The notes under the pieces are model-generated. The model was not told the origin of the DNA and did not search any database. It saw only the letters and a program-made list of their open reading frames with translations. Below, in pieces: positions 41,529-49,446 of a stretch of DNA of 64,000 nucleotides. Source of the stretch: CAYNRA01 sp046296415 (GTDB taxonomy: Bacteria; Bacteroidota; Bacteroidia; Cytophagales; Spirosomataceae); NCBI GenBank assembly GCA_046296415.1, contig JBKBLN010000001.1, positions 372,001 to 436,000 on the forward strand, read 5' to 3'. Every line of letters begins with the position of its first letter. The stretch's first letter is position 1. The position numbers and the translations under genes were made by a program.

Positions 41529-41660
41529 GGGTATTTGTTCGGAATAAAATTAGGAGTACTTTCTTTATTTTAGGAGAAATTAATAAATTGACGAATTAAA
41601 TTCGGCAATTATAGGTATAAGTGGTAATTCTCAATGGTTTCTAATTTTTTAAGTAAACCA

Positions 41661-41691
41661 CAAAAAAATCCCACCACATGGGTGGTGGGAT
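41661..41691 (-). terminator. Intrinsic terminator of the MBL-rhodanese operon
   Basis: ATCCCACCAC (41668-41677) and GTGGTGGGAT (41682-41691) form a 10-bp stem around ATGG; on the minus strand it is followed by T residues (41668-41662). It is 26 bases past the stop at 41717. Confidence 0.9.
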
Positions 41692-41716
41692 CTCGGTTTT
41701 GGCCGTAGACCTTCCT

Positions 41717-43132
41717 TTACAACAAGGTGGTTGGGCAAACGTAATCTGTTTTGGGCACGCGGGTATTTTTCAAGGCAGCAAATCCCCCCCGTACATCCAC
41801 CAAATTATCCCATCCCCTTTGCTTCAAGATGGAGGCGGCAATCATGCTTCGATATCCACCGGCACAATGAAGGACAAAAGGTTTGTTTTTGGGAAATTCA
41901 GATAGAAACTCATTGAGGCTTCCTAAGGGTGTATTGATGGCTCCTACGAGGTGTTCTGATTGGAATTCACTGGTCTTACGGACATCAAAGAAAAGTAAGT
42001 CACCCGCTTGGTATTGAATTTCAAACTCCTCTGGACTAATTCTTCCTACCTGATCCAGTTCCTTGCCGGACTTTGCCCAAGCATCGATTCCACCTTCTAG
42101 GTAACCAATGGCATGGTCGTAGCCGACACGGGCTAGGCGGGTGATGGTTTCTTCTTCTTTTCCCGGTGCAGTAACCAACAGAATTTCCTGCTGGATGTCG
42201 GGAATGAGTTCACCCACCCACATTGCAAAATTGCTATCTAGTCCAATATTGATGGAGTTCGGAATGAAACCTTTGGCGAATTCCTCGGCATCCCGGCTGT
42301 CCAAAATAAGCGCTAGGGTCTCGTTGGCCGCTGTTTCAAACGCCTCTGGTCCCAAGGCACGAGAGCCCCGTTCCAGAACGGTATCCAAACTTTCGTATCC
42401 TTGAATGTTCATCAATACATTTTTTGGGAAGTACCCAGGAGGAGCTGTTAGTCCGGTCAATACTGCTTGGATAAAAGCTTCTTTGGTGAGGTCTGGTTGT
42501 AGTGCGTAATTTGTTCGTTTCTGATTACCCAAGGTATCCGTAGTTTCCTTACTCATCATTTTTCCACAAGCACTTCCTGCCCCGTGGTTTGGATAGACAA
42601 TGAGGTCATCGGACAACGGCATGATTTTAGTTCGAAGCGAATCATATAAATAACCAGCTAGTTTTTCTTCCGTCAGGTCGGCAATCACATGTTGTGCGAG
42701 GTCAGGCCGACCCACATCCCCAATAAACAGGGTATCTCCAGTGATGAGTCCTTGTTCTTTCCCGTCCTCATCAATCAAAAGATAGGTCGTACTTTCCATG
42801 GTATGGCCGGGGGTATGAATGGCTTTGACTTGGCAGGCACCTATCTGAAAAATCTGTCCGTCTTCGGCAATAATGGCTTCAAAAGCAGGTTTGGCCGTAG
42901 GACCGTATACGATATGAGCACCGGTTTTTTGCGCAAGATCTAGATGCCCGGAGACAAAGTCGGCATGGAAATGGGTTTCGAATACGTAGCGAATTTTTGC
43001 TCCGTCTTTTTCAGCTTTATATAGGTAAGGTGCTACTTCGCGGAGGGGATCAAAAATAGCTGCTTCGCCTTGGCTTTCAATATAGTAGGCGGCATGTGCA
43101 ATGCAGCCAGTGTAAATTTGTTCGATCTTCAT
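41717..43132 (-). CDS. Metallo-beta-lactamase fold hydrolase with two rhodanese domains (persulfide dioxygenase-like)
   Basis: 471 residues from the ATG at 43132; the frame continues upstream without support. The MBL domain has THFHADFVSGH (H54, H56, D58, H63 as counted from this start), TPGHT and GDTLFIGDVGRPD, as in ETHE1-type persulfide dioxygenases. Two rhodanese domains follow: the first (SRDAEEFAKGFIPNSINIGL) has no Cys in its active loop, reading LLVTAPGKEE; the second (FDVRKTSEFQSEHL, VLHCAGGYRS) has the catalytic Cys. It probably oxidises glutathione or low-molecular-weight persulfides. Followed upstream by DoxX in the same operon. Confidence 0.92.
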   Translation of the reverse strand: MKIEQIYTGCIAHAAYYIESQGEAAIFDPLREVAPYLYKAEKDGAKIRYVFETHFHADFVSGHLDLAQKTGAHIVYGPTAKPAFEAIIAEDGQIFQIGACQVKAIHTPGHTMESTTYLLIDEDGKEQGLITGDTLFIGDVGRPDLAQHVIADLTEEKLAGYLYDSLRTKIMPLSDDLIVYPNHGAGSACGKMMSKETTDTLGNQKRTNYALQPDLTKEAFIQAVLTGLTAPPGYFPKNVLMNIQGYESLDTVLERGSRALGPEAFETAANETLALILDSRDAEEFAKGFIPNSINIGLDSNFAMWVGELIPDIQQEILLVTAPGKEEETITRLARVGYDHAIGYLEGGIDAWAKSGKELDQVGRISPEEFEIQYQAGDLLFFDVRKTSEFQSEHLVGAINTPLGSLNEFLSEFPKNKPFVLHCAGGYRSMIAASILKQRGWDNLVDVRGGFAALKNTRVPKTDYVCPTTLL

Positions 43133-43327
43133 TGGAATACGGAATTTGAAATTTAAAGGATAGTCAACTTGAAAGATGGTGTTTCCTTTCAAGGGCATCG
43201 ACCACTGCATTTTTTTTGTTTCATCGAATCCTGTGGTTTGTGGATTCAAAGTAAACAATGAAAAAAAGCAGGGAGAATGACCTCCATCATAATCCCGTAT
43301 TTGTGCTATGTCTTGGCGAATTCGTGC

Positions 43328-43777
43328 TTATGCCGAAACATTATTGTCGGTTCTTTTGGCAAACCAGTGATCTACACTGTATTTTCCACCACCCCAAACC
43401 AATAAGACAAGGTAGGAAAGTAGGTATAAAATCGGGGTCTCTTGATCGGCGATCGGGTCAGCCCAATGTACCCTAAAGATAATTACGAGCATGGTGGCGA
43501 GCAATGGGAGGGTTACGAATCGAGTTCGAAAGCCAAAAACCAGCAATAAGGCACAAATGACCTCCGCGAAGATGGCGATATAAAGGGTGAACTCAGGCCC
43601 TAAAAATAAAGGATCGGCAAAGTCAATTGGGCCTTCGGAAGTAAAAAGCCGATTCCATTTTCGAACCCCATGTAAAGCAAACATGCCCAGACCGCTCAAT
43701 ACCCGAATAAGTAATAATGTCCAGTCTTGCCAAGCCTCCCACGGCTTATTTGAAATCCATTGATCACGTAAATTCAT
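43328..43777 (-). CDS. DoxX family membrane protein
   Basis: 149 residues with four hydrophobic helices. The DoxX family pattern LLIRVLSGLGMFALHGVRKW at about 22-41 and EVICALLLVFGFRTRF is visible. DoxX-like proteins are thiosulfate:quinone oxidoreductase subunits or redox-related membrane proteins. It precedes the persulfide-type enzyme on the same strand (69 bases between the DoxX stop and the frame of the next gene, 195 to its ATG), supporting a role in sulfur or redox detoxification. Confidence 0.88.
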   Translation of the reverse strand: MNLRDQWISNKPWEAWQDWTLLLIRVLSGLGMFALHGVRKWNRLFTSEGPIDFADPLFLGPEFTLYIAIFAEVICALLLVFGFRTRFVTLPLLATMLVIIFRVHWADPIADQETPILYLLSYLVLLVWGGGKYSVDHWFAKRTDNNVSA

Positions 43778-43842
43778 GTTGTGGTTGTAGATAGTAGTGG
43801 TTTAGACGTCCAAATAACGTTCTAAGTTCAGAAGAATATAAA

Positions 43843-43867
43843 AAAAGCGAAGAATTTCTTCGCTTTT
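43843..43867 (-). terminator. Terminator after the TIM-barrel isomerase gene
   Basis: GCGAAG and CTTCGC (43847-43852 and 43858-43863) pair around AATTT, with flanking A and T runs extending the stem. Works on either strand; it lies about 100 bases past the stop at 43969, which otherwise has an AT-rich trailer. Confidence 0.75.
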
Positions 43868-43968
43868 AGGTGTAAATAGGTCGGGTGTATTGAATTTCTT
43901 AAAAGGTAGGGTTGAATAGTTAGACAAATATAGTAATTTTTTAATAAATAATAGTATTTAATAAAAAA

Positions 43969-44883
43969 TTAATGGGGTAAGAATTGACGGACATAGTTTC
44001 TAGAGGTAAGGATTGCGTCCACCACATCTTGCATACTTCCCTCATAAGCCTTGTCTTCGACTTCGATCACGACAGGACCTCGGTAACGGACATCCGTCAA
44101 AGCGGCAAAGAAAGCGCGCCAGTTGACATCTCCCAAGCCAGGAAGTTTGGGCGAATGGTATTCAAGTGGATTGGCCAATATTCCCACTCGATCTAATTTG
44201 TCGCGGTATACTTTCACATCTTTGATATGGATGTGATGTAGCCGGTCTTTGTACTGATAAATGGGTTTGATTTCGTCCATCATCTGGAAAATCATATGGC
44301 TTGGGTCATAATTCAAGCCAAAGAGTTTGGTAGGGAAAACCGAGAACATGTGGTCCCAAATGGCAGGACTAATGGCGAGGTTTTTTCCACCAGGCCATTC
44401 ATCGTTGGTAAAGAACATGGGGCAGTTTTCAATCCCGATTTTCACGCCCTCTTGTTCGGCTGTGGCAATGATGGGTTCCCAAACTTTTTGGAAGAGCGCC
44501 AAGTTTTCTTGCATGTTCAAATGTTGATTTCGGCCAATGAATGTGTTCATGACCGGAACTCCTAGCTGGTTGCACGCCCGAATGATTTTTTTGATATGCT
44601 CAACATAAAATTCAGACTTGGCAGGATCTGGGTCTAATGGATTTGGGTAGTACCCGAGTCCAGATATGGTGATGTTTCTTTCTTTGACGAAGTGTTTGAT
44701 GTAGGCGGCATCCAGGGAGTCGACGTCAATGTGCGTAACCCCAGCATACCGACGGGCATCTTGGTTGTTTCCCGGCCAACACATGATTTCGACCGACTCA
44801 AAGCCGTGTTTTTGAGCAAAATTAATGACATGCTCAAATCCGAAATCGGCTAAAATGGCACTTACAAATCCTAGTTTTAACAT
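43969..44883 (-). CDS. Sugar phosphate isomerase/epimerase family TIM-barrel protein
   Basis: 304 residues from the ATG at 44883, MLKLGFVSAILADFGFEHVI; the frame extends upstream into the neighbour without support. The xylose-isomerase-like barrel has conserved residues in FESVEIMCWPG, PVMNTFIGRNQHLN, KIGIENCPMFFTNDEWP, NYDPSHMIFQM, LHHIHIKDVK and PVVIEVEDKAYE, which include the Glu/Asp/His metal ligands. It isomerises or epimerises a sugar or inositol derivative. Paired with the Gfo/Idh/MocA gene upstream, a frequent pairing in inositol and sugar catabolism. Confidence 0.92.
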   Translation of the reverse strand: MLKLGFVSAILADFGFEHVINFAQKHGFESVEIMCWPGNNQDARRYAGVTHIDVDSLDAAYIKHFVKERNITISGLGYYPNPLDPDPAKSEFYVEHIKKIIRACNQLGVPVMNTFIGRNQHLNMQENLALFQKVWEPIIATAEQEGVKIGIENCPMFFTNDEWPGGKNLAISPAIWDHMFSVFPTKLFGLNYDPSHMIFQMMDEIKPIYQYKDRLHHIHIKDVKVYRDKLDRVGILANPLEYHSPKLPGLGDVNWRAFFAALTDVRYRGPVVIEVEDKAYEGSMQDVVDAILTSRNYVRQFLPH

Positions 44884-44906
44884 GGGAATTGGAGGGTTAA
44901 AGGGTG

Positions 44907-44944
44907 AAAAAAAAGGGTACCGACTCCGCTGGTTATCGGTACCC
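44907..44944 (-). terminator. Terminator-like hairpin between the Gfo/Idh and TIM-barrel genes
   Basis: GGGTACCGA (44915-44923) pairs perfectly with TCGGTACCC (44936-44944) around a 12-base loop; on the minus strand it is followed by a T-run (44914-44907). The Gfo/Idh stop is 11 bases upstream and the TIM-barrel start is only 24 bases downstream of the T-run, so it may partially attenuate the second gene. Confidence 0.78.
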
Positions 44945-44954
44945 AAGGAAATAC

Positions 44955-46100
44955 TTACACGGTCACCCAAGCTTGCTTCCGGTGACTTTCCACGATTCGC
45001 TCACAAATCAACAATTCCCGAAGGCCATCTGCAAACGTTGGGTAAGTTGGATTTTCGGGCTGTTTGCCTTCTGCCACCGCTGCATACACTTCTTTAAACA
45101 TTTGTTTTGAGGTGTCGGGGAAACCCTCATTGTGGCCTCCCGGGAAGGAAATTAAACTTCCTGCCTCCGGATAAAATAAGGAGGGATCTTTCATGAGGGT
45201 CTGATTGGCCGTTTCCCGTTTTCCAATCCAAAGCTCATTTGGCTTTTCAGAACACCACTCAAAATTGGCTTTCGATCCAGAAATTTCAATATTCAATCGA
45301 TTTTTCCGGCCTGCGGCGACTTGTGAAACCGTAACGACCCCACGCTGTCCGTTTTCAAAACGAAGCAACACGTTCGCATGGTCTTCGGTATGAATGGGTA
45401 CCTCCTCATAATCCGACGCTTGTAACATTTTGCCCGAGTAGGTTTCGATGGCCTTCAATGGTTTCAACCGAGTTGGGTGAACGGTAGAGAAGTCGGCCAT
45501 CACCTCGGTGATCCGCAAACCTGTGACATATTCCGTTAAATCCAATAGGTGCGATCCAATATCGGCGATAGCCCGTGAATCACCCGATTTGTCAGGCTCC
45601 AGACGCCAGTTATAATCTGTATTTAGGTACAACCAATCCTGAAGATACGAACCCATTATGGAATAAATCTGCCCGAGGTCACCTTTCTCACGCATGGTCT
45701 TCATCTGCCGAACTAATGGGTAATAACGGAGATTGAAATGAACTGCATTGACTAGGCCGGTCTCCTTCGCTAACGCAACGAGCTCCTCCGCCTCCTCAAT
45801 TTTAGTAGCCAATGGTTTTTCACAAACTACATGTTTCCCAGCAAGCAAAGCGGCTTTCGATTGAGAATAGTGCAAAAAGTTAGGTGTACAGATGTGGATA
45901 CAGGCAATATCCTCTTGTTTCAATAATTCCTCAAATACATAAGCTCGAGGAATGCCAAGCTGTTGCGCTTTTTGTTCCGCAAGTTCTTGAGAGAATTCAC
46001 AAAGTGCGGCAACTTCCACATTGGGGAGTCGACGTAGGGCTTCGATGTGAGCCGGTCCAATGAAGCCGGTCCCGACAACCGCCACTTTAATTTTTTCCAT
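44955..46100 (-). CDS. Gfo/Idh/MocA family NAD(P)-dependent oxidoreductase
   Basis: 381 residues. The N-terminal Rossmann loop is VAVVGTGFIGPAHIEALRRL, followed by CTPNFLHYSQSKAALLAGKH and VVCEKPLATKIEEAEELVAL with the EKP motif near residue 95. The C-terminal alpha/beta domain has DIGSHLLDLTEYVTG with the conserved D-x-G-x-H of the catalytic region at about 180. It oxidises or dehydrogenates a sugar, inositol or amino-sugar derivative. The operon with a TIM-barrel isomerase suggests a sugar or inositol route. Its length, 381, is typical. Confidence 0.93.
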   Translation of the reverse strand: MEKIKVAVVGTGFIGPAHIEALRRLPNVEVAALCEFSQELAEQKAQQLGIPRAYVFEELLKQEDIACIHICTPNFLHYSQSKAALLAGKHVVCEKPLATKIEEAEELVALAKETGLVNAVHFNLRYYPLVRQMKTMREKGDLGQIYSIMGSYLQDWLYLNTDYNWRLEPDKSGDSRAIADIGSHLLDLTEYVTGLRITEVMADFSTVHPTRLKPLKAIETYSGKMLQASDYEEVPIHTEDHANVLLRFENGQRGVVTVSQVAAGRKNRLNIEISGSKANFEWCSEKPNELWIGKRETANQTLMKDPSLFYPEAGSLISFPGGHNEGFPDTSKQMFKEVYAAVAEGKQPENPTYPTFADGLRELLICERIVESHRKQAWVTV

Positions 46101-46253
46101 GATCGCTCAGGGGGTTTGGTTATAAGAAGATAGGCTTAAAATCAAGCAACCAAATATACGGTCAACAATTGAAAGTCACCAAATGGCTTTCCGTTTCTTT
46201 TTGGGTCATTCCCATATTTTTTGGTAGTTTGCGTGGTTAAACGCCTGTAACAA

Positions 46254-47003
46254 ATGGAAAATCAATTGACTACCCGCGCATTCTGGCAAACTTATTGGGA
46301 ATCCAAGACCGACTTAGCTCGGAGACTGGATCGATACTATGAGTTAGGAGACCTTGTAGAGGCCTTCCTTCAAGGTAAAAAAATCAAAACAGCCATTGAG
46401 CTGGGTGGATTTCCAGGTTATTATGCCACTTTGCTCCACAAACACTATGGGATTTCGTCGACCCTGTTGGATTATTTCGTACATCCCCCTCTCGTAGAGG
46501 ACTTATTGAGGGCCAATGATCTGAAACCAGACGCCATTCAGGTTATTGAGGCCGACTTGTTTACTCATGTGCCGAGCCAAACTTATGACCTAGTCATTTC
46601 ATGTGGGCTCATTGAACATTTTGAAGATTTAGATGATATTCTGTTTCGGCACTTGCAGTTTGTTCCCTCCGGCGGACATGTGCTGATCACACTCCCCAAT
46701 TTTCGGGGGATCAATGGCTGGATTCAAAAAACCTTTGACCGCGACAATTACGATAAACACAATGTACGCATCATGGATCGAGAGGTCCTCCGAGCTTCTG
46801 CAATGAAAATGGGCATGGAGGAAGTTCAAGTATTTTATTTTCGGAAGTTCAGTGTATGGCTTGAAAAAGAAAATCAACATCCCATTTTTGTCCGTGGATT
46901 GGTCAAGGCCATCTGGTTGATGGGGAAAATAATCACCCGATTGTTCCCTTTTGATTCAAAAATAGGCTCTCCCTATCTGGTTTTACAAGGGAAAAAACGT
47001 TAA
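46254..47003 (+). CDS. Class I SAM-dependent methyltransferase
   Basis: 249 residues. Motif I is AIELGGFPGYYATLLHKH at about 46-63, motif II region VIEADLFTH, and the ISCGLIEHFEDLDDILFRHL block at about 117-136 with LVISCGLIEHFED is the usual post-motif acid. The C-terminal third has a hydrophobic stretch (VKAIWLMGKIITRLF) that may contact membrane. The substrate is unknown. It lies 47 bases before ftsY with its own promoter box between them. Confidence 0.82.
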   Translation: MENQLTTRAFWQTYWESKTDLARRLDRYYELGDLVEAFLQGKKIKTAIELGGFPGYYATLLHKHYGISSTLLDYFVHPPLVEDLLRANDLKPDAIQVIEADLFTHVPSQTYDLVISCGLIEHFEDLDDILFRHLQFVPSGGHVLITLPNFRGINGWIQKTFDRDNYDKHNVRIMDREVLRASAMKMGMEEVQVFYFRKFSVWLEKENQHPIFVRGLVKAIWLMGKIITRLFPFDSKIGSPYLVLQGKKR

Positions 47004-47021
47004 AAACTCAAAGTAAAGCCG

Positions 47022-47029
47022 TATTTTTG
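47022..47029 (+). promoter_or_regulatory. -7 box of the ftsY promoter
   Basis: TATTTTTG matches TAnnTTTG exactly, 22 bases before the ftsY ATG. No convincing TTG is seen at the -33 distance. The short leader and exact box make it the best candidate. Confidence 0.45.
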
Positions 47030-47050
47030 CTCAACATTTTTAATCGGGGT

Positions 47051-48007
47051 ATGGGTATCTTTGACTTTTTCACCAAACAAAAAAAGGAGTCGCTAGAAAA
47101 GGGGCTTGAAAAAACCAATCAAAGCTTTTTTGATAAACTAACCAAGGCCGTTGTAGGAAAGTCTACTGTGGACGAGGAAGTTTTGGATGAGCTAGAGGAG
47201 ATTTTGATCAGTTCCGATGTAGGTGTGGAAACAACATTGAAAATCATTCGACGCATCGAAAAACGCGTAGCTCAAGATAAATATGTGAATGTCGAAGAAC
47301 TCGATCGCATCTTAAGAGAGGAGATTGCAGCACTGTTGACGGAAAACAATTCCTCCGATGTAGAAAATAGTTTTGAAACGGATCATTTACCTTCTCCATA
47401 CGTCATCATGGTTGTAGGTGTCAATGGCGTTGGGAAAACCACTACCATCGGTAAATTGGCCCACAATTTTCAAAAGAATGGAAAAAAAGTCGTGTTGGGA
47501 GCAGCCGATACATTCCGGGCCGCCGCAGTGGACCAACTCAAATTGTGGGGCTCGCGTGTGGGCGTAACCGTAGTGGATCATGGCATGAACACCGACCCAT
47601 CCTCCGTGGCCTATGATGCCTTGAAGGCGGGTTTGGAACAAAAAGCCGACGTAATCATCATCGATACCGCAGGCCGCTTACATACCAAAGTGAACTTAAT
47701 GAACGAATTGGGAAAGATTAAACGAGTCATGCAAAAGTTGATTCCTGAATCACCCCATGAAGTGCTTCTCGTATTGGATGGTTCCACCGGTCAAAATGCG
47801 GTCATACAAGCCCGTGAGTTTACCCGAGTGACCGATATTACCGCCTTAGCGGTCACCAAATTAGATGGAACGGCCAAAGGGGGGGTTGTCATCGGGATTT
47901 CCGACGAATTCAAAATCCCCGTTAAATACATCGGCGTAGGGGAGCAAATGGAACACCTCCAAGTCTTTAACAAAGCCGCATTCGTAGAATCTCTTTTTAA
48001 AAAGTAG
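47051..48007 (+). CDS. ftsY: Signal recognition particle receptor FtsY
   Basis: 318 residues from the ATG at 47051 (MGIFDFFTKQKKESLEKGLE); an upstream codon in the frame is rejected because the FtsY N-terminus starts here. The N domain (SSDVGVETTLKIIRRIEKRV) is followed by the G domain: GVNGVGKTTTIGKLA (Walker A, about 123-137), ADTFRAAAVDQL, DTAGRLHTKVNLMNEL and TKLDGTAKGGV. The acidic A domain is short, as is usual in this phylum. It docks SRP-ribosome complexes to SecYEG. It is separate from the rpmG-DUF4295 locus with which it is often linked. Confidence 0.97.
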   Translation: MGIFDFFTKQKKESLEKGLEKTNQSFFDKLTKAVVGKSTVDEEVLDELEEILISSDVGVETTLKIIRRIEKRVAQDKYVNVEELDRILREEIAALLTENNSSDVENSFETDHLPSPYVIMVVGVNGVGKTTTIGKLAHNFQKNGKKVVLGAADTFRAAAVDQLKLWGSRVGVTVVDHGMNTDPSSVAYDALKAGLEQKADVIIIDTAGRLHTKVNLMNELGKIKRVMQKLIPESPHEVLLVLDGSTGQNAVIQAREFTRVTDITALAVTKLDGTAKGGVVIGISDEFKIPVKYIGVGEQMEHLQVFNKAAFVESLFKK

Positions 48008-48026
48008 AATATCTTAAAAAGAGATT
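47988..48026 (+). terminator. AT-rich hairpin at the end of ftsY
   Basis: AATCTCTTTTTAA (47988-48000) and TTAAAAAGAGATT (48014-48026) pair perfectly over 13 bases around a 13-base loop; the left arm includes the last codons of ftsY. It is followed by TATTTAAT and could stop or stabilise the transcript. GC content is low for an intrinsic terminator. Confidence 0.5.
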
Positions 48027-48092
48027 TATTTAATACTTTAAAATAATTAGTTTTGGGAGTCGTTTTCAGATTTAGTATCCAAACTCCCTTCC

Positions 48093-49394
48093 ATGATAAC
48101 CTTACAAGATCCAAGGTGGTATCCAGTACTCCTACGAGCTGGTATGCTCGCACTCCTGATTATAATCTATTTTATTTGGTATCGATCTTCCAGGGCCTCC
48201 GTGCTTCGCGCGCAGTTTTTACTTTTTTCTGTACTTTGGTTTTTATTAGAGGTCATTTCTTGGATGATGCTACACTGGGTGTGGCCTTCCTTTGAAAAGC
48301 CTTCTCATTTGCTTTTCAAGTACAGTCCGCCAGTCAGTTTGGATCGTCCGCCCTTGTATGGCCACTACGATCCCGATTTTGATTTTTGGCGACGCCCAAA
48401 CGATTCTGTGACCATCGCCCGTTGTAGCGACCAGAAAGAAATCAAATATAAAACCAATCACTTGGGACTTCGAGATATGGAACATACCGCCACCTCGGTT
48501 GTTCCTCGGGTGATCTGGCTCGGAGATTCCTTTACGGAAGGAGCCATGGTGAATGTGAACGACCGTGCTTCCTCCTGGATTCAAAAATGGACTAAAATTC
48601 CCCAAATCAACATGGGAATTCGATCCTCCTCTACCCTGAATCATTATTTGATTTACCGCAAGTTGAAGTCCAACTATACCCACGATGCCATTGTGTTGGG
48701 TGTTTTACCCGCCAATGATTTAGAAGACTACCAACCTGAAAAAAAAATAAACATCTTAGAATATCCTATCTACCGTCCGTATTGGGATGAATCCGGACAA
48801 ATAAAGTATTCGTTGAATCGTGTGGACCAGGCTTTTGGATCATTGACCCGCTACAATCGCCCTGACCTTGTTTACCAAACCCGTGATTCTTTGTACCGGT
48901 CGCTCTCTTTGCCGGAAAAGCTACAGGTTGAAATCACTTCAAATTCCTATGTTTGGGCGTTGATCAAAGGACTTGCCTTGCAAAACGCACGGCATACGTA
49001 TGAGGAGACCAATTCATTCGACCAAGAAATCAATCCTAAAGCGTGGCAAGATTTTGAACGATCTTTGGTCAAATTGAAAGAGGAGGCAAATGGAAAACCC
49101 ATCTTGGTGGCCATGTACCCGACGTTGTCCGACATCAAAACGTACCAAAAAAACAAATCCATGCGATTGGCCGATCGGATTCAAGCCCTTTGCCAAAAAC
49201 ATTCCCTTTTGTTTATTAATACATTGCCTGCATTTGCCCAACATCGGTCGCCCGAATCGTTGTATGTCCTTTGTGATGGACATTGGAATGAAGCAGGTGA
49301 ACGTATGGCGGCTGAAATTTTAATTAAACACCCACTTTTTTCTCAAAAAAACCCAGGCAATTTTGGACAAGCAACTGGAGTTATTAAAAAATAG
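48093..49394 (+). CDS. Membrane-anchored SGNH/GDSL hydrolase-like protein
   Basis: 433 residues. Two N-terminal hydrophobic helices (about 12-28 and 40-60) anchor it; the rest is periplasmic or extracellular. The SGNH catalytic features are VIWLGDSFTEGAM at about 140-152 with Ser in GDS, and LCDGHWNEAGERMAAEIL near the end with the Asp/His pair. A middle N motif is in GVLPANDLEDY. Family members of this type deacylate or acylate polysaccharides. The sequence is related in layout to the SGNH protein at 53735, which is in the carbamoyltransferase cluster. Confidence 0.78.
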   Translation: MITLQDPRWYPVLLRAGMLALLIIIYFIWYRSSRASVLRAQFLLFSVLWFLLEVISWMMLHWVWPSFEKPSHLLFKYSPPVSLDRPPLYGHYDPDFDFWRRPNDSVTIARCSDQKEIKYKTNHLGLRDMEHTATSVVPRVIWLGDSFTEGAMVNVNDRASSWIQKWTKIPQINMGIRSSSTLNHYLIYRKLKSNYTHDAIVLGVLPANDLEDYQPEKKINILEYPIYRPYWDESGQIKYSLNRVDQAFGSLTRYNRPDLVYQTRDSLYRSLSLPEKLQVEITSNSYVWALIKGLALQNARHTYEETNSFDQEINPKAWQDFERSLVKLKEEANGKPILVAMYPTLSDIKTYQKNKSMRLADRIQALCQKHSLLFINTLPAFAQHRSPESLYVLCDGHWNEAGERMAAEILIKHPLFSQKNPGNFGQATGVIKK

Positions 49395-49446
49395 GATTAC
49401 TTTTAATCGTACGTATTCCGATGTGTATCCTCAAAAAAGACATGAC

